Shown here in pieces: positions 24,327 through 32,184 of a stretch of DNA of 34,404 nt. A program made the position numbers and the translations under genes. The stretch is taken from NCBI GenBank assembly GCA_937911045.1, contig CALEPX010000084.1, positions 1-34,404 of the forward strand, given 5' to 3'. Source of the stretch: an uncultured Fretibacterium sp. (lineage in GTDB: Bacteria; Synergistota; Synergistia; Synergistales; Aminobacteriaceae). Numbering within the stretch: the stretch's first letter is position 1; each line of letters opens with the position of its first letter. The notes beneath the pieces were generated by a model. It made no database searches. It saw nothing but the letters and a program-made list of their open reading frames with translations, and was not told where the DNA came from.

Positions 24327-24372
24327 CTCCTGTTGCGCTCGTGAATTTTGCGGGCAATTTTCAGAACAGGAG
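24327..24372 (+). promoter_or_regulatory. Inverted repeat sequestering the rpsL ribosome site
   Basis: CTCCTGTT (24327-24334) is perfectly complementary to AACAGGAG (24365-24372), extended by GT/AC after one bulged base. The right arm contains the AGGAG ribosome site of rpsL. Folding would hide this SD, suggesting translational control of the operon's first gene. Confidence 0.5.
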
Positions 24373-24377
24373 ACTTT

Positions 24378-24752
24378 GTGCCAACAATTAATCAGTTAGT
24401 CCGTTTGGGACGCAAAGAAAAGAAAACTAAGAGCAATTCTCCGGCATTACAGGGAAATCCTGCGCGTCGTGGAGTTTGTACGCGTGTGTACACGATTACA
24501 CCCAAGAAGCCGAACTCAGCTCTTAGAAAAGTAGCTCGTGTAAGATTGACCAACGGAATCGAAGTTACGTCTTACATTCCCGGAATTGGGCATAATTTGC
24601 AGGAACACTCGGTCGTGTTAGTCAGGGGCGGTCGTGTCAAAGATTTACCCGGCGTTCGTTATCACATTATTCGAGGGACTCTCGACTGTGGCGGCGTTGA
24701 AAATCGTAAGCGTTCGCGTTCCAAGTACGGCGCGAGAAGACCCAAAGCTTAG
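24378..24752 (+). CDS. rpsL: 30S ribosomal protein S12
   Basis: 124 residues, the normal length. PTINQLVRLGRK opens the protein; TPKKPNSALRKVARVRL carries Lys43-equivalent and KDLPGVRYH carries Lys88-equivalent, both unmutated, so streptomycin sensitivity is expected. S12 forms part of the decoding centre. The start is GTG at 24378, placed by the SD AGGAG and family alignment; an upstream ATG at 24348 lies inside the leader hairpin. It heads the str operon, but rpoB/rpoC, often just upstream, are replaced by a divergent symporter. Confidence 0.97.
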   Translation: MPTINQLVRLGRKEKKTKSNSPALQGNPARRGVCTRVYTITPKKPNSALRKVARVRLTNGIEVTSYIPGIGHNLQEHSVVLVRGGRVKDLPGVRYHIIRGTLDCGGVENRKRSRSKYGARRPKA

Positions 24753-24774
24753 TAATTAATTCGGAGGAAATATC

Positions 24775-25245
24775 ATGCCCAGAAAAGGTCATATTAAAAA
24801 ACGTCCGCCAGTGCCTGATATAAGATTTAATTCGCCCGCAGCATCGCGATTTATTTCTTCACTTATGAAGGGTGGCAAACGCAGTCTCGCTGAGAAAATT
24901 TTCTACGGAGCATTGGACGCGGCAGCTGAGAAATTAGGCGTTGAACCTGCTGAAGTTTTCGAGAAAGCAATGTCCAACGTTTCGCCTCAGATCGAAGTCA
25001 GACCAAGACGTGTCGGAGGTGCTACGTATCAAGTTCCGGTAGAAGTCACGCCCGAACGCGGTGTTCAGCTCTCGATTCGCTGGATCGTCACGTATGCCAG
25101 AGCTAAAAAAGGAATGCCCATGTCCGAAAGACTTATGCGCGAACTCATGGATGCGTATAAAAACGAGGGTGCTTCGATCAAGCGACGTGAAGACACTCAC
25201 AGAATGGCTGAAGCTAACAGAGCGTTTGCACATTATCGCTGGTAA
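24775..25245 (+). CDS. rpsG: 30S ribosomal protein S7
   Basis: 156 residues, the standard length. PRKGHIKKRPPVPD begins the protein, and VRPRRVGGATYQVPVEV and the C-terminal RREDTHRMAEANRAFAHYRW are the expected rRNA-contacting segments. S7 nucleates the 3' domain of 16S rRNA and in E. coli represses the str operon by binding its mRNA. GGAGG precedes the ATG. Confidence 0.97.
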   Translation: MPRKGHIKKRPPVPDIRFNSPAASRFISSLMKGGKRSLAEKIFYGALDAAAEKLGVEPAEVFEKAMSNVSPQIEVRPRRVGGATYQVPVEVTPERGVQLSIRWIVTYARAKKGMPMSERLMRELMDAYKNEGASIKRREDTHRMAEANRAFAHYRW

Positions 25246-25272
25246 TCTTGAATTTTTGGAAGGGTTCTATTT

Positions 25273-27312
25273 TTGTTAGACATAGTAAAATTACGAAATA
25301 TTGGCATCGCAGCTCATATCGACGCAGGAAAGACTACGACGAGTGAACGCATTTTGTATTACACCGGCAGCAATTACAAAGTCGGTGAGGTTCACGAAGG
25401 CACTGCGACTATGGACTGGATGGAACAGGAACGGGAACGCGGCATTACGATTACGTCTGCTGCTACAACTTGTTCATGGAAGGGTTTTACGATTAACTTG
25501 ATTGATACGCCCGGTCACGTGGACTTCACAGTTGAGGTTGAAAGATCGATGCGCGTACTTGACGGAGCTGTTGCGGTTTTCTGCGCGGTTGGCGGAGTTG
25601 AGCCGCAATCTGAGACGGTTTGGCGACAGGCCGATAAATATCACGTTCCGAGAATAGCATTCGTGAACAAAATGGATCGGATCGGCGCGGATTTTAACGC
25701 GGTCGTTCAGGCAATGCACGAGAAATTACACGCAAACGCGATCCCGTTACAAATGCCGATCGGTGCGGAAGATGATTTTTCCGGAATCGTTGACTTAATC
25801 GAACAGAAAGCTTATTATTTCTCGGGAGTTTTGGGACAGCCGCCTGTTGAGAAGCCAATTCCGCCAGAGTTAGCACTTCCAGCGAAAGAAGCTCGTGACA
25901 AAATTCTCGAAAATGTTGCAGAGTTTGACGACGATATTATGACGTTGTATCTCGAAGGCAAAGAAGTCAGCTCGCAGTTAATCAGGAAGGCGTTGCGTGA
26001 AGCTACGATTAAGTTGAAAGCAGTTCCGGTTCTGTGCGGGTCAGCGTTCAAGAATAAGTGTGTTGAGCCTTTACTAGATGCAGTTGTTGAGTACTTGCCT
26101 TGCCCGACGGATTTGCCGCCGATTAAAGGAATCTCGCCTGACAATCCGGACGAAATTCTCGAACGTCACAGCTCAGATAAAGAGCCGTTTGCAGCATTAG
26201 CTTTCAAAGTCGCAGTCGATCCGTATTTGGGAAAATTGTTTTTCCTGAGAGTTTATTCGGGAAAATTGGAGAAGGGTTCTGCGCTGTTTAACGCAACATC
26301 AGGTCAACGCGAACGAATCGGCAGAATCATGCGAATGCACTCGAACAAACGCGAAGATATTGACTCAATGGAAGCCGGAATGATCGTTGCAGTCCCAAGC
26401 CTGAAGAATACGAAAACCGGAGACACGCTTTGCGACGAGAATCACAAGATCGTTCTTGAAAGTCTGGAATTTCCTGAACCGGTAATTTCTCTGGCAGTCG
26501 AACCAGCAACTCAGCAGGACAAAGTCAAGTTAGCGAAGGGCTTGAACGCGCTTTCGGATGAAGACCCGACATTCAAAGTTCACAATGACGAAGAGAGCGG
26601 TCAAACGGTAATTTCTGGAATGGGCGAGTTGCATCTTGAAATAATCGTTGACAGGCTCAAGCGTGAATTTGGCGTTGATGTGAAAGTCGGCAAACCGCAA
26701 GTCGCGTATCGTGAGGCGATTCGTAAACCTGCAAGAGCTGAGGGCAAATATATTCGTCAATCTGGCGGCCGTGGTCAGTACGGTCACGTCGTGTTTGAGA
26801 TCGAACCGATTGAGGGCAACGGCTTTGAATTTGAGGACAAAATCGTTGGCGGCGTAATTCCGAAAGAATATATCGCTGCTGTCGAGAAAGGTCTTGAAGA
26901 AGCGATTCAGTCCGGAGTTTTGGAAGGCTTCCCGGTCATTGGATTGAAAGTTGCGTTAGTTGACGGTTCGTATCACGATGTCGATAGCTCGGAAATGGCG
27001 TTCAAAGTTGCGGCGTCGCTTGGATTCAAAGAAGCTATGAAACTCGCGTCACCAGTTCTGATGGAGCCGGTTATGGCTGTCGAAGTCGTGACACCTGAGG
27101 AATATGTCGGCGATGTTATTGGCGATTTGAGCGCAAGACGTGGTAAAATAGACAACATGGACGTGAGAGCGGGCGCAAGAATTATCAAAGCGTTCGTTCC
27201 GTTGGCAAGTATGTTCGGGTACGCCACTGATTTACGCAGCAAGACTTCAGGACGCGCAACATACTCTATGATGTTTGACCATTATGAGCAGACATCACAA
27301 GTTAGCAAGTAA
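25273..27312 (+). CDS. fusA: Elongation factor G
   Basis: The translocation GTPase, 679 residues. G1 AHIDAGKTTTSERIL (about residue 14), RERGITITSAATT, G3 DTPGHVDF and G4 NKMD are intact; domain IV has GGRGQYGHVVFEIEP and domain V RRGKIDNMD. TTG start with GGAAGGG upstream. It lies 27 nt after rpsG and 50 nt before tuf, in the classical str order. Spirochaete-like or duplicated EF-G2 forms are not suggested. Confidence 0.97.
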   Translation: MLDIVKLRNIGIAAHIDAGKTTTSERILYYTGSNYKVGEVHEGTATMDWMEQERERGITITSAATTCSWKGFTINLIDTPGHVDFTVEVERSMRVLDGAVAVFCAVGGVEPQSETVWRQADKYHVPRIAFVNKMDRIGADFNAVVQAMHEKLHANAIPLQMPIGAEDDFSGIVDLIEQKAYYFSGVLGQPPVEKPIPPELALPAKEARDKILENVAEFDDDIMTLYLEGKEVSSQLIRKALREATIKLKAVPVLCGSAFKNKCVEPLLDAVVEYLPCPTDLPPIKGISPDNPDEILERHSSDKEPFAALAFKVAVDPYLGKLFFLRVYSGKLEKGSALFNATSGQRERIGRIMRMHSNKREDIDSMEAGMIVAVPSLKNTKTGDTLCDENHKIVLESLEFPEPVISLAVEPATQQDKVKLAKGLNALSDEDPTFKVHNDEESGQTVISGMGELHLEIIVDRLKREFGVDVKVGKPQVAYREAIRKPARAEGKYIRQSGGRGQYGHVVFEIEPIEGNGFEFEDKIVGGVIPKEYIAAVEKGLEEAIQSGVLEGFPVIGLKVALVDGSYHDVDSSEMAFKVAASLGFKEAMKLASPVLMEPVMAVEVVTPEEYVGDVIGDLSARRGKIDNMDVRAGARIIKAFVPLASMFGYATDLRSKTSGRATYSMMFDHYEQTSQVSK

Positions 27313-27362
27313 TAATAAATTTATAAATCATAATCATAATCACAAAGGAGATTTTAATCACT

Positions 27363-28565
27363 ATGGCAAAAGAGAAATTTGATCGTAATAAGCCCCACTT
27401 AAATATCGGAACGATCGGTCACATTGACCACGGCAAGACAACGCTCACCGCAGCAATCACGAAATGTCTCGCCACAAATTCTTACGCGGAATACACTGCG
27501 TATGACATGATCGACAAAGCACCCGAAGAACGTGAACGCGGAATTACGATTAATATTGCCCACGTTGAGTATCAGACGGACAAGAGACACTATGCGCATA
27601 TCGACTGCCCGGGTCACGCCGACTATATCAAGAACATGATCACCGGTGCTGCTCAGATGGACGGAGCAATTTTGGTCGTTAGTGCTGCTGACGGTCCCAT
27701 GCCTCAGACTCGTGAGCACGTGTTGTTAGCGCGTCAGGTCAACGTTCCTGCATTGGTCGTTTTCATGAACAAGACTGACCAGGTTGACGATCCTGAATTG
27801 CTTGATTTGGTCGAAATGGAAGTCCGTGAGCTTCTCAGCAAGTACGAGTTCCCCGGCGATGACATTCCGATTATTCGCGGTTCAGCTCTCGAAGTTCTTG
27901 AAAAGGGCACAGGCAAGAAAGACGATCCGATTTGCAAGTGCATTTGGGATTTGATGGACGCTTGCGACGAATATATTCCTGATCCTGTTCGTGAAGTTGA
28001 TAAGCCGTTCCTGATGCCGATCGAGGACGTATTCACGATTACGGGACGCGGCACAGTTGTTACCGGACGTGTTGAGCGCGGAATTATCAAGGCTGGCGAA
28101 GAAGTCGAAATCGTCGGAATGACCAGAGACACGCGCAAAACAGTTGCAACGTCACTCGAAATGTTCAGAAAGATTCTCGATGACGCTCAGGCCGGAGACA
28201 ACGTTGGCGTATTGCTCAGAGGCATTGATAAAGACGAAGTTCAGCGCGGACAGGTTCTCGCAAAGCCCGGCACAGTTACTCCTCATACGAAATTCAAGAG
28301 CGAAGTTTACGTCTTAAAGAAAGAAGAGGGCGGCCGTCATACACCGTTCTTTGCAGGATACAAGCCGCAGTTCTATTTCAGAACGACAGACGTTACTGGA
28401 AACATCAAACTTCCTGAGGGCGTTGAAATGGTCATGCCTGGCGACAACGCGACATTTGAAGTCGATCTTATCGTGCCGATCGCCATGGAAGAAGGACTTC
28501 GTTTCGCAGTTCGTGAAGGCGGCCACACAGTAGGTGCGGGAGTCGTAACTCAGATTATTGAGTAA
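27363..28565 (+). CDS. tuf: Elongation factor Tu
   Basis: 400 residues. It delivers aminoacyl-tRNA to the ribosome as a GTP complex. G motifs GHIDHGKT (residue 18), ERERGITINIAHVEY, DCPGHADYIKNMITGAAQMD and NKTD are present, and domain II has GRGTVVTGRVERG. An insertion-like stretch (KGTGKKDDPICKCIWDLMDACDEYI) lies after the SAL motif. Position 19 has Ile-Asp (GHIDHGKT) instead of the commoner GHVDHGKT. It precedes rpsJ by 18 nt, so str and S10 operons are contiguous. Confidence 0.98.
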   Translation: MAKEKFDRNKPHLNIGTIGHIDHGKTTLTAAITKCLATNSYAEYTAYDMIDKAPEERERGITINIAHVEYQTDKRHYAHIDCPGHADYIKNMITGAAQMDGAILVVSAADGPMPQTREHVLLARQVNVPALVVFMNKTDQVDDPELLDLVEMEVRELLSKYEFPGDDIPIIRGSALEVLEKGTGKKDDPICKCIWDLMDACDEYIPDPVREVDKPFLMPIEDVFTITGRGTVVTGRVERGIIKAGEEVEIVGMTRDTRKTVATSLEMFRKILDDAQAGDNVGVLLRGIDKDEVQRGQVLAKPGTVTPHTKFKSEVYVLKKEEGGRHTPFFAGYKPQFYFRTTDVTGNIKLPEGVEMVMPGDNATFEVDLIVPIAMEEGLRFAVREGGHTVGAGVVTQIIE

Positions 28566-28583
28566 TAAAGCCGGTAGAAAATC

Positions 28584-28889
28584 ATGGCACGCAAAATCCG
28601 CATTCGCTTAAAGTCGTTCGATCACAGGGTGCTTGATACGTCAGCATTGCAAATTGCAGAGACGGCTCAGTCAACAGGCGCAAGAGTTTCAGGACCTATT
28701 CCGCTTCCTACCGAAGTTGGAAGAATCACGATTCTTAAATCGCCTCATAAAGACAAAGACGCCCGTGAGCAGTTCGAAATGCGCACTCACAAGAGATTGA
28801 TCGACATTATTGAACCGACACAGAGAACAATGGACGCTCTGATGCAGTTAAATCTTGCGTCAGGTGTGGACATTCAGATTAAATTTTAG
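28584..28889 (+). CDS. rpsJ: 30S ribosomal protein S10
   Basis: 101 residues. KIRIRLKSFDHRVLD at the start, GPIPLPTEVGRITILKSPHKDKDAREQFEMRTHKR in the middle (beta-hairpin loop) and the final QLNLASGVDIQIKF match S10. The protein also acts as NusE in antitermination. It follows tuf with a 18-nt gap and leads the S10 operon. Confidence 0.97.
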   Translation: MARKIRIRLKSFDHRVLDTSALQIAETAQSTGARVSGPIPLPTEVGRITILKSPHKDKDAREQFEMRTHKRLIDIIEPTQRTMDALMQLNLASGVDIQIKF

Positions 28890-28910
28890 TTTTAAGGAGA
28901 CTTATTTATT

Positions 28911-29537
28911 ATGTCAATAGGGATTCTGGGGAAAAAACTCGGAATGACGCAGATATATGACACCGAAGGACAGGCCGTAGCTGTTACGGTTGTCCTTGCG
29001 GGGCCGTGTTCTGTCGTTGCTTTGAGAACCCCTGAACAGAACGGATATTCCGCCGTTCTTCTCGGCTTCGGAGCTGTCAAAGCTCATAAGCTGTCCAAAC
29101 CGCAGAGGGTTATGTTTGAGAAATTAAAACTCGAACCCAAAAAGACACTTCGGGAATTTAGGCTTGACGATGTGAAAGGCTATGAAGTTGGACAGGAAAT
29201 TAAAGCTGACTTATTCGAAGCAGGCGAGAAAATTAACGTCAAAGGTATTTCCAAAGGTAAAGGCTTCGCAGGTGTTATGAAGCGTCATCACTTTGGGGGT
29301 CAGCAGTTCAGTCATGGTACTTCGGTCGAACACAGACACGGAGGTTCAAGCGGAGCAATTTCGTATCCCGGCCGCGTATTCCCCGGAAAGAGAATGCCCG
29401 GACACATGGGAAGCGACAAAGTTACCGTCAAGAATCTCACCGTCATGGCCGTAGATATTGAGAACAATTTAATTTTGGTAAAAGGCGCAGTCCCAGGCGC
29501 GAAAGACAGCCTGCTTGCCCTCTACAAACACGCATAA
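28911..29537 (+). CDS. rplC: 50S ribosomal protein L3
   Basis: 208 residues. The start GILGKKLGMTQIYD and the central KGKGFAGVMKRHHFGGQQ and HRHGGSSGAISYPGRVFPGK loops, which reach toward the peptidyl-transferase centre, are typical. AAGGAG precedes the ATG. Co-transcribed with rpsJ and rplD. Confidence 0.97.
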   Translation: MSIGILGKKLGMTQIYDTEGQAVAVTVVLAGPCSVVALRTPEQNGYSAVLLGFGAVKAHKLSKPQRVMFEKLKLEPKKTLREFRLDDVKGYEVGQEIKADLFEAGEKINVKGISKGKGFAGVMKRHHFGGQQFSHGTSVEHRHGGSSGAISYPGRVFPGKRMPGHMGSDKVTVKNLTVMAVDIENNLILVKGAVPGAKDSLLALYKHA

Positions 29538-29552
29538 GGAGGGAAAGAGATT

Positions 29553-30179
29553 ATGCCTTTTGTAAAAGTTTACGAGTTCACAGGCGAGAGAGCCGGAGAG
29601 ATGGAACTTTCCGCAGAAGTTTTTGACACTCCTGTTCATATGGCCGCGATTCATCAGGTAGTTGTGGCGCATTTAGCAAATTGCCGTCAGGGAACTCACA
29701 GCACGAAGACACGCGGAGATGTCTCAGGCGGCGGCAAAAAGCCTTGGAGACAGAAACATACAGGCCGCGCACGTCAGGGAAGCACACGTTCGCCGATCTG
29801 GGTGCATGGCGGTGTAGCTCATGGGCCTCATCCACGCGATTATCATCAGAAAGTCAATAAGAAAGTTCGTCAGCTTGCGTTAAGAAGCGTTCTTTCTGAT
29901 AAAGTCCGCGAGGAATTAATGGCGGTCGTTAAGGGCTTTGATGCAATCGAGAAGCCGTCAACTAAGGCAATTAAGAATTTATTTACGGCTCTTGGTGTTG
30001 AAAAAACTCTCGTGATTTATCACAACAACGCTTTTAACGTAACTCGCTCAGTCAGAAATTTACCCGGCGCGAAGTGCATCAACGTCGCAAGCATTAACGT
30101 TTACGACATTCTTAACGCCAAAAATCTGATTGTAACGCCCGAGGTCGTAGCGAAAATTGAGGAGGTATATTCAAAATGA
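29553..30179 (+). CDS. rplD: 50S ribosomal protein L4
   Basis: 208 residues. The exit-tunnel loop is visible in KTRGDVSGGGKKPWRQKHTGRARQGSTRSP (residues 50-79, key residues the Gly/Lys/Arg run). In E. coli L4 represses the S10 operon via its leader; no equivalent leader can be seen here. GGAGGG precedes the ATG; the stop overlaps rplW by 4 nt (ATGA). Confidence 0.96.
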   Translation: MPFVKVYEFTGERAGEMELSAEVFDTPVHMAAIHQVVVAHLANCRQGTHSTKTRGDVSGGGKKPWRQKHTGRARQGSTRSPIWVHGGVAHGPHPRDYHQKVNKKVRQLALRSVLSDKVREELMAVVKGFDAIEKPSTKAIKNLFTALGVEKTLVIYHNNAFNVTRSVRNLPGAKCINVASINVYDILNAKNLIVTPEVVAKIEEVYSK

Positions 30180-30463
30180 ATTTAACTGCTCACGATATAA
30201 TAATCCGCCCGATAATCACGGAGAAATCAAGCTCATTAATGGCTATGAACAAGTACACGTTTGAAGTTCACAAGACAGCCAACAAGATTCAGATCGCAAA
30301 GGCCGTTGAGGAAGTCTTCAATGTGAAGGTGGCCGGAGTAAACACGATTAACGTTAAGGGCAAAACCAAACGTCGCGGTCGCACGGTCGGCAAGACGAAC
30401 AGTTATAAAAAAGCTATCGTCAAGCTTGCGGCGGGCGAAACTATCGAATTCTTCAGCGCGTAA
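30176..30463 (+). CDS. rplW: 50S ribosomal protein L23
   Basis: 95 residues. DIIIRPIITEKSSSLM at the N-terminus, YTFEVHKTANKIQIAKAVEEVF and the basic loop NVKGKTKRRGRTVGK identify L23, which lies at the tunnel exit and binds trigger factor and SRP. It is the last gene with the codon habits of the main block; the gap after it is unusually long for this operon. Confidence 0.96.
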   Translation: MNLTAHDIIIRPIITEKSSSLMAMNKYTFEVHKTANKIQIAKAVEEVFNVKVAGVNTINVKGKTKRRGRTVGKTNSYKKAIVKLAAGETIEFFSA

Positions 30464-30582
30464 AAAATTTTTTTAAAATAGGTATTGTTAGAAATTTGGC
30501 GTTATGATAAAATTCCAACTTGGGATTTTTGGTTGACGCCAAAATTTCTGCTTTATACAAAATAAATCAAGGAGGTAAAAAA
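30464..30582 (+). promoter_or_regulatory. Break inside the S10 operon with promoter-like sites
   Basis: The 119-nt gap between rplW and rplB contains TTGTTA (30485-30490), 17 nt, TAAAAT (30508-30513), and TTGACG (30533-30538), 17 nt, TACAAA (30556-30561). It also has a nested inverted repeat: GAAATTTGGCGT (30491-30502) with ACGCCAAAATTTC (30536-30548), and AAAATTCCAA (30509-30518) with TTGGGATTTT (30520-30529). The composition and codon shift falls here. Confidence 0.5.
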
Positions 30583-31410
30583 GTGGGAATAAAATCATTT
30601 AAGCCGTATTCTGCCGGACGCCGTTTTATGACGGTTTCAACTTTTGAAGAAATTACGACAGACAAGCCGGAAAAATCTTTGCTTGCGCCGCTCAAAAGTC
30701 ATGGCGGACGTAACCAACAAGGAAAATTAACGGTACGGCATCAAGGCGGCGGACACAAACGCCGTTACAGAATTATCGATTTTAAACGCAACAAAGACGG
30801 TATCCCCGCAACGGTTGCAACAATCGAATATGATCCCAATCGCAGTGCAAGAATTGCTCTTCTCAATTATGCAGACGGCGAAAAACGCTACATTATCGCG
30901 CCAAACGGCTTGAAGGTCGGCGATAAAGTTGAATCCGGTCCGGAGGCTGATATTAAAGTTGGCAATGCTCTTCCGCTGAAAAATATTCCGGTTGGTACTT
31001 TGATTCACAACATTGAAATGAAAATTGGCAAAGGCGGGCAAATGGTTCGCAGTGCGGGCGCAGCGGCTCAACTTATGGCTAAAGAAGGCGATTATGCAAC
31101 AATCAGAATGCCTTCCGGCGAAGTTCGCAAAATTCATATCAACTGTCGCGCCTCAATCGGTCAAGTCGGTAATTTGGATCACGAAAATATTACAATCGGT
31201 AAAGCCGGTCGCTCTCGTTGGATGGGTATTCGTCCTGCTAACCGCGGCGTTGTAATGAATCCTGTTGACCATCCGCACGGCGGTGGCGAAGGTCGCTCTC
31301 CTGTCGGTCGCAAAAATCCTGTTACCAAATGGGGTAAATGCGCTATGGGTACCAAGACTCGCCGTAAGAAAAAAGCGTCTGATAAACTTATTGTTCGTCG
31401 TCGTAAGTAA
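30583..31410 (+). CDS. rplB: 50S ribosomal protein L2
   Basis: 275 residues. KSFKPYSAGRRFMTVSTFEE, the RNA-binding HQGGGHKRRYRIIDFKR and the C-terminal NPVDHPHGGGEGRSPVGR with the conserved His of the peptidyl-transferase region identify L2. The GTG at 30583 has AAGGAGG 7 nt upstream; an earlier in-frame ATG at 30520 lies in the hairpin and is rejected. The Lys/Glu codons move toward aaa and gaa from here on, and the protein reads as Negativicutes-like (memory-based). Confidence 0.97.
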   Translation: MGIKSFKPYSAGRRFMTVSTFEEITTDKPEKSLLAPLKSHGGRNQQGKLTVRHQGGGHKRRYRIIDFKRNKDGIPATVATIEYDPNRSARIALLNYADGEKRYIIAPNGLKVGDKVESGPEADIKVGNALPLKNIPVGTLIHNIEMKIGKGGQMVRSAGAAAQLMAKEGDYATIRMPSGEVRKIHINCRASIGQVGNLDHENITIGKAGRSRWMGIRPANRGVVMNPVDHPHGGGEGRSPVGRKNPVTKWGKCAMGTKTRRKKKASDKLIVRRRK

Positions 31411-31431
31411 TAGCGAAGGGAGGAATTTAAT

Positions 31432-31713
31432 TTGTCACGTTCTGTAAAAAAAGGACCGTTTGTCGAAGAAAAACTTTTGAAAAAAATTGAGGCTCTCAAC
31501 GCCGCCAATGATAAAAAAGTTATTCGCACGTGGTCGCGCAGTTCAACAATTCTTCCTGCGTTCATTACTCATACAATCGCCGTTCATGACGGAAGAAAAC
31601 ATGTGCCGGTTTACATTACTGAAGATATGGTTGGTCACAAACTCGGTGAATTTGCGCCAACTCGTACTTTCAAAGGTCACGCCGGTGAAGAACGCAAAAC
31701 TAAATTGAAATAG
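31432..31713 (+). CDS. rpsS: 30S ribosomal protein S19
   Basis: 93 residues. SRSVKKGPFVEEKLLKK, IRTWSRSSTILPAFITHTIA and the late GHKLGEFAPTRTFKGH are the standard S19 blocks. The TTG start has GGGAGG upstream. It lies 21 nt after rplB. Confidence 0.97.
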   Translation: MSRSVKKGPFVEEKLLKKIEALNAANDKKVIRTWSRSSTILPAFITHTIAVHDGRKHVPVYITEDMVGHKLGEFAPTRTFKGHAGEERKTKLK

Positions 31714-31790
31714 TGGGATAGTTGGATAGTGGAATGGTTGAATAGTAATTTGCCATCACACTATAACACCATCACACTATCACACTACAC
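31711..31790 (+). repeat. Imperfect inverted array of TAGTG/CACTA units
   Basis: Left half TAGTGGGATAGTTGGATAGT and onward (31711-31743) faces right half ATCACACTATAACACCATCA and onward (31754-31788), largely complementary with several mismatches. The 94-nt spacer between rpsS and rplV is otherwise unexplained and much longer than other gaps in this operon. Confidence 0.6.
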
Positions 31791-31807
31791 CGAAAGGAGG
31801 TTGCATT

Positions 31808-32164
31808 GTGGCTGATTCTAAGGAAGTTAAATCCGTTGCAAAATATGTTCGTATTGCCCCGCGCAAAGTTCGTATCGTTGCTGATTTAATTCGTGGTAAA
31901 AGCGTAACAGATGCACTTGCAATTTTGAAGTTTACGCCCAAACGCGGCGCATTTTTGCTGAATAAAGTACTTCGCTCTGCTATTGCCAACGCTGAAAATA
32001 ATTTTGATATGGATTCTGATAATTTGATTGTATCGAAATGTTTCGTTGATCAAGGTCCTACTTTGAAAAGGATTCATCCCCGTTCTCGCGGGCAGGCGTT
32101 CAGCATTTTAAAACATACTTCTCATATTACCGTTATTGTTTCTGAAAAAGCTAAAGAAAATTAA
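31808..32164 (+). CDS. rplV: 50S ribosomal protein L22
   Basis: 118 residues. KYVRIAPRKVRIVADLIRGK, the central FTPKRGAFLLNKVLRSAIANAENN, and the loop-bearing RIHPRSRGQAFSILKHTSHITV are typical; the loop contacts the exit tunnel and is involved in macrolide response. The GTG start has AAAGGAGG upstream. Confidence 0.97.
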   Translation: MADSKEVKSVAKYVRIAPRKVRIVADLIRGKSVTDALAILKFTPKRGAFLLNKVLRSAIANAENNFDMDSDNLIVSKCFVDQGPTLKRIHPRSRGQAFSILKHTSHITVIVSEKAKEN

Positions 32165-32184
32165 AATTAGAGGAGGGAAATAGT

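Noticed and set aside
30520..30582. Longer rplB start at ATG 30520
   Set aside because: It would add 21 residues not seen in L2 and lies in the hairpin; the GTG at 30583 has an ideal SD.
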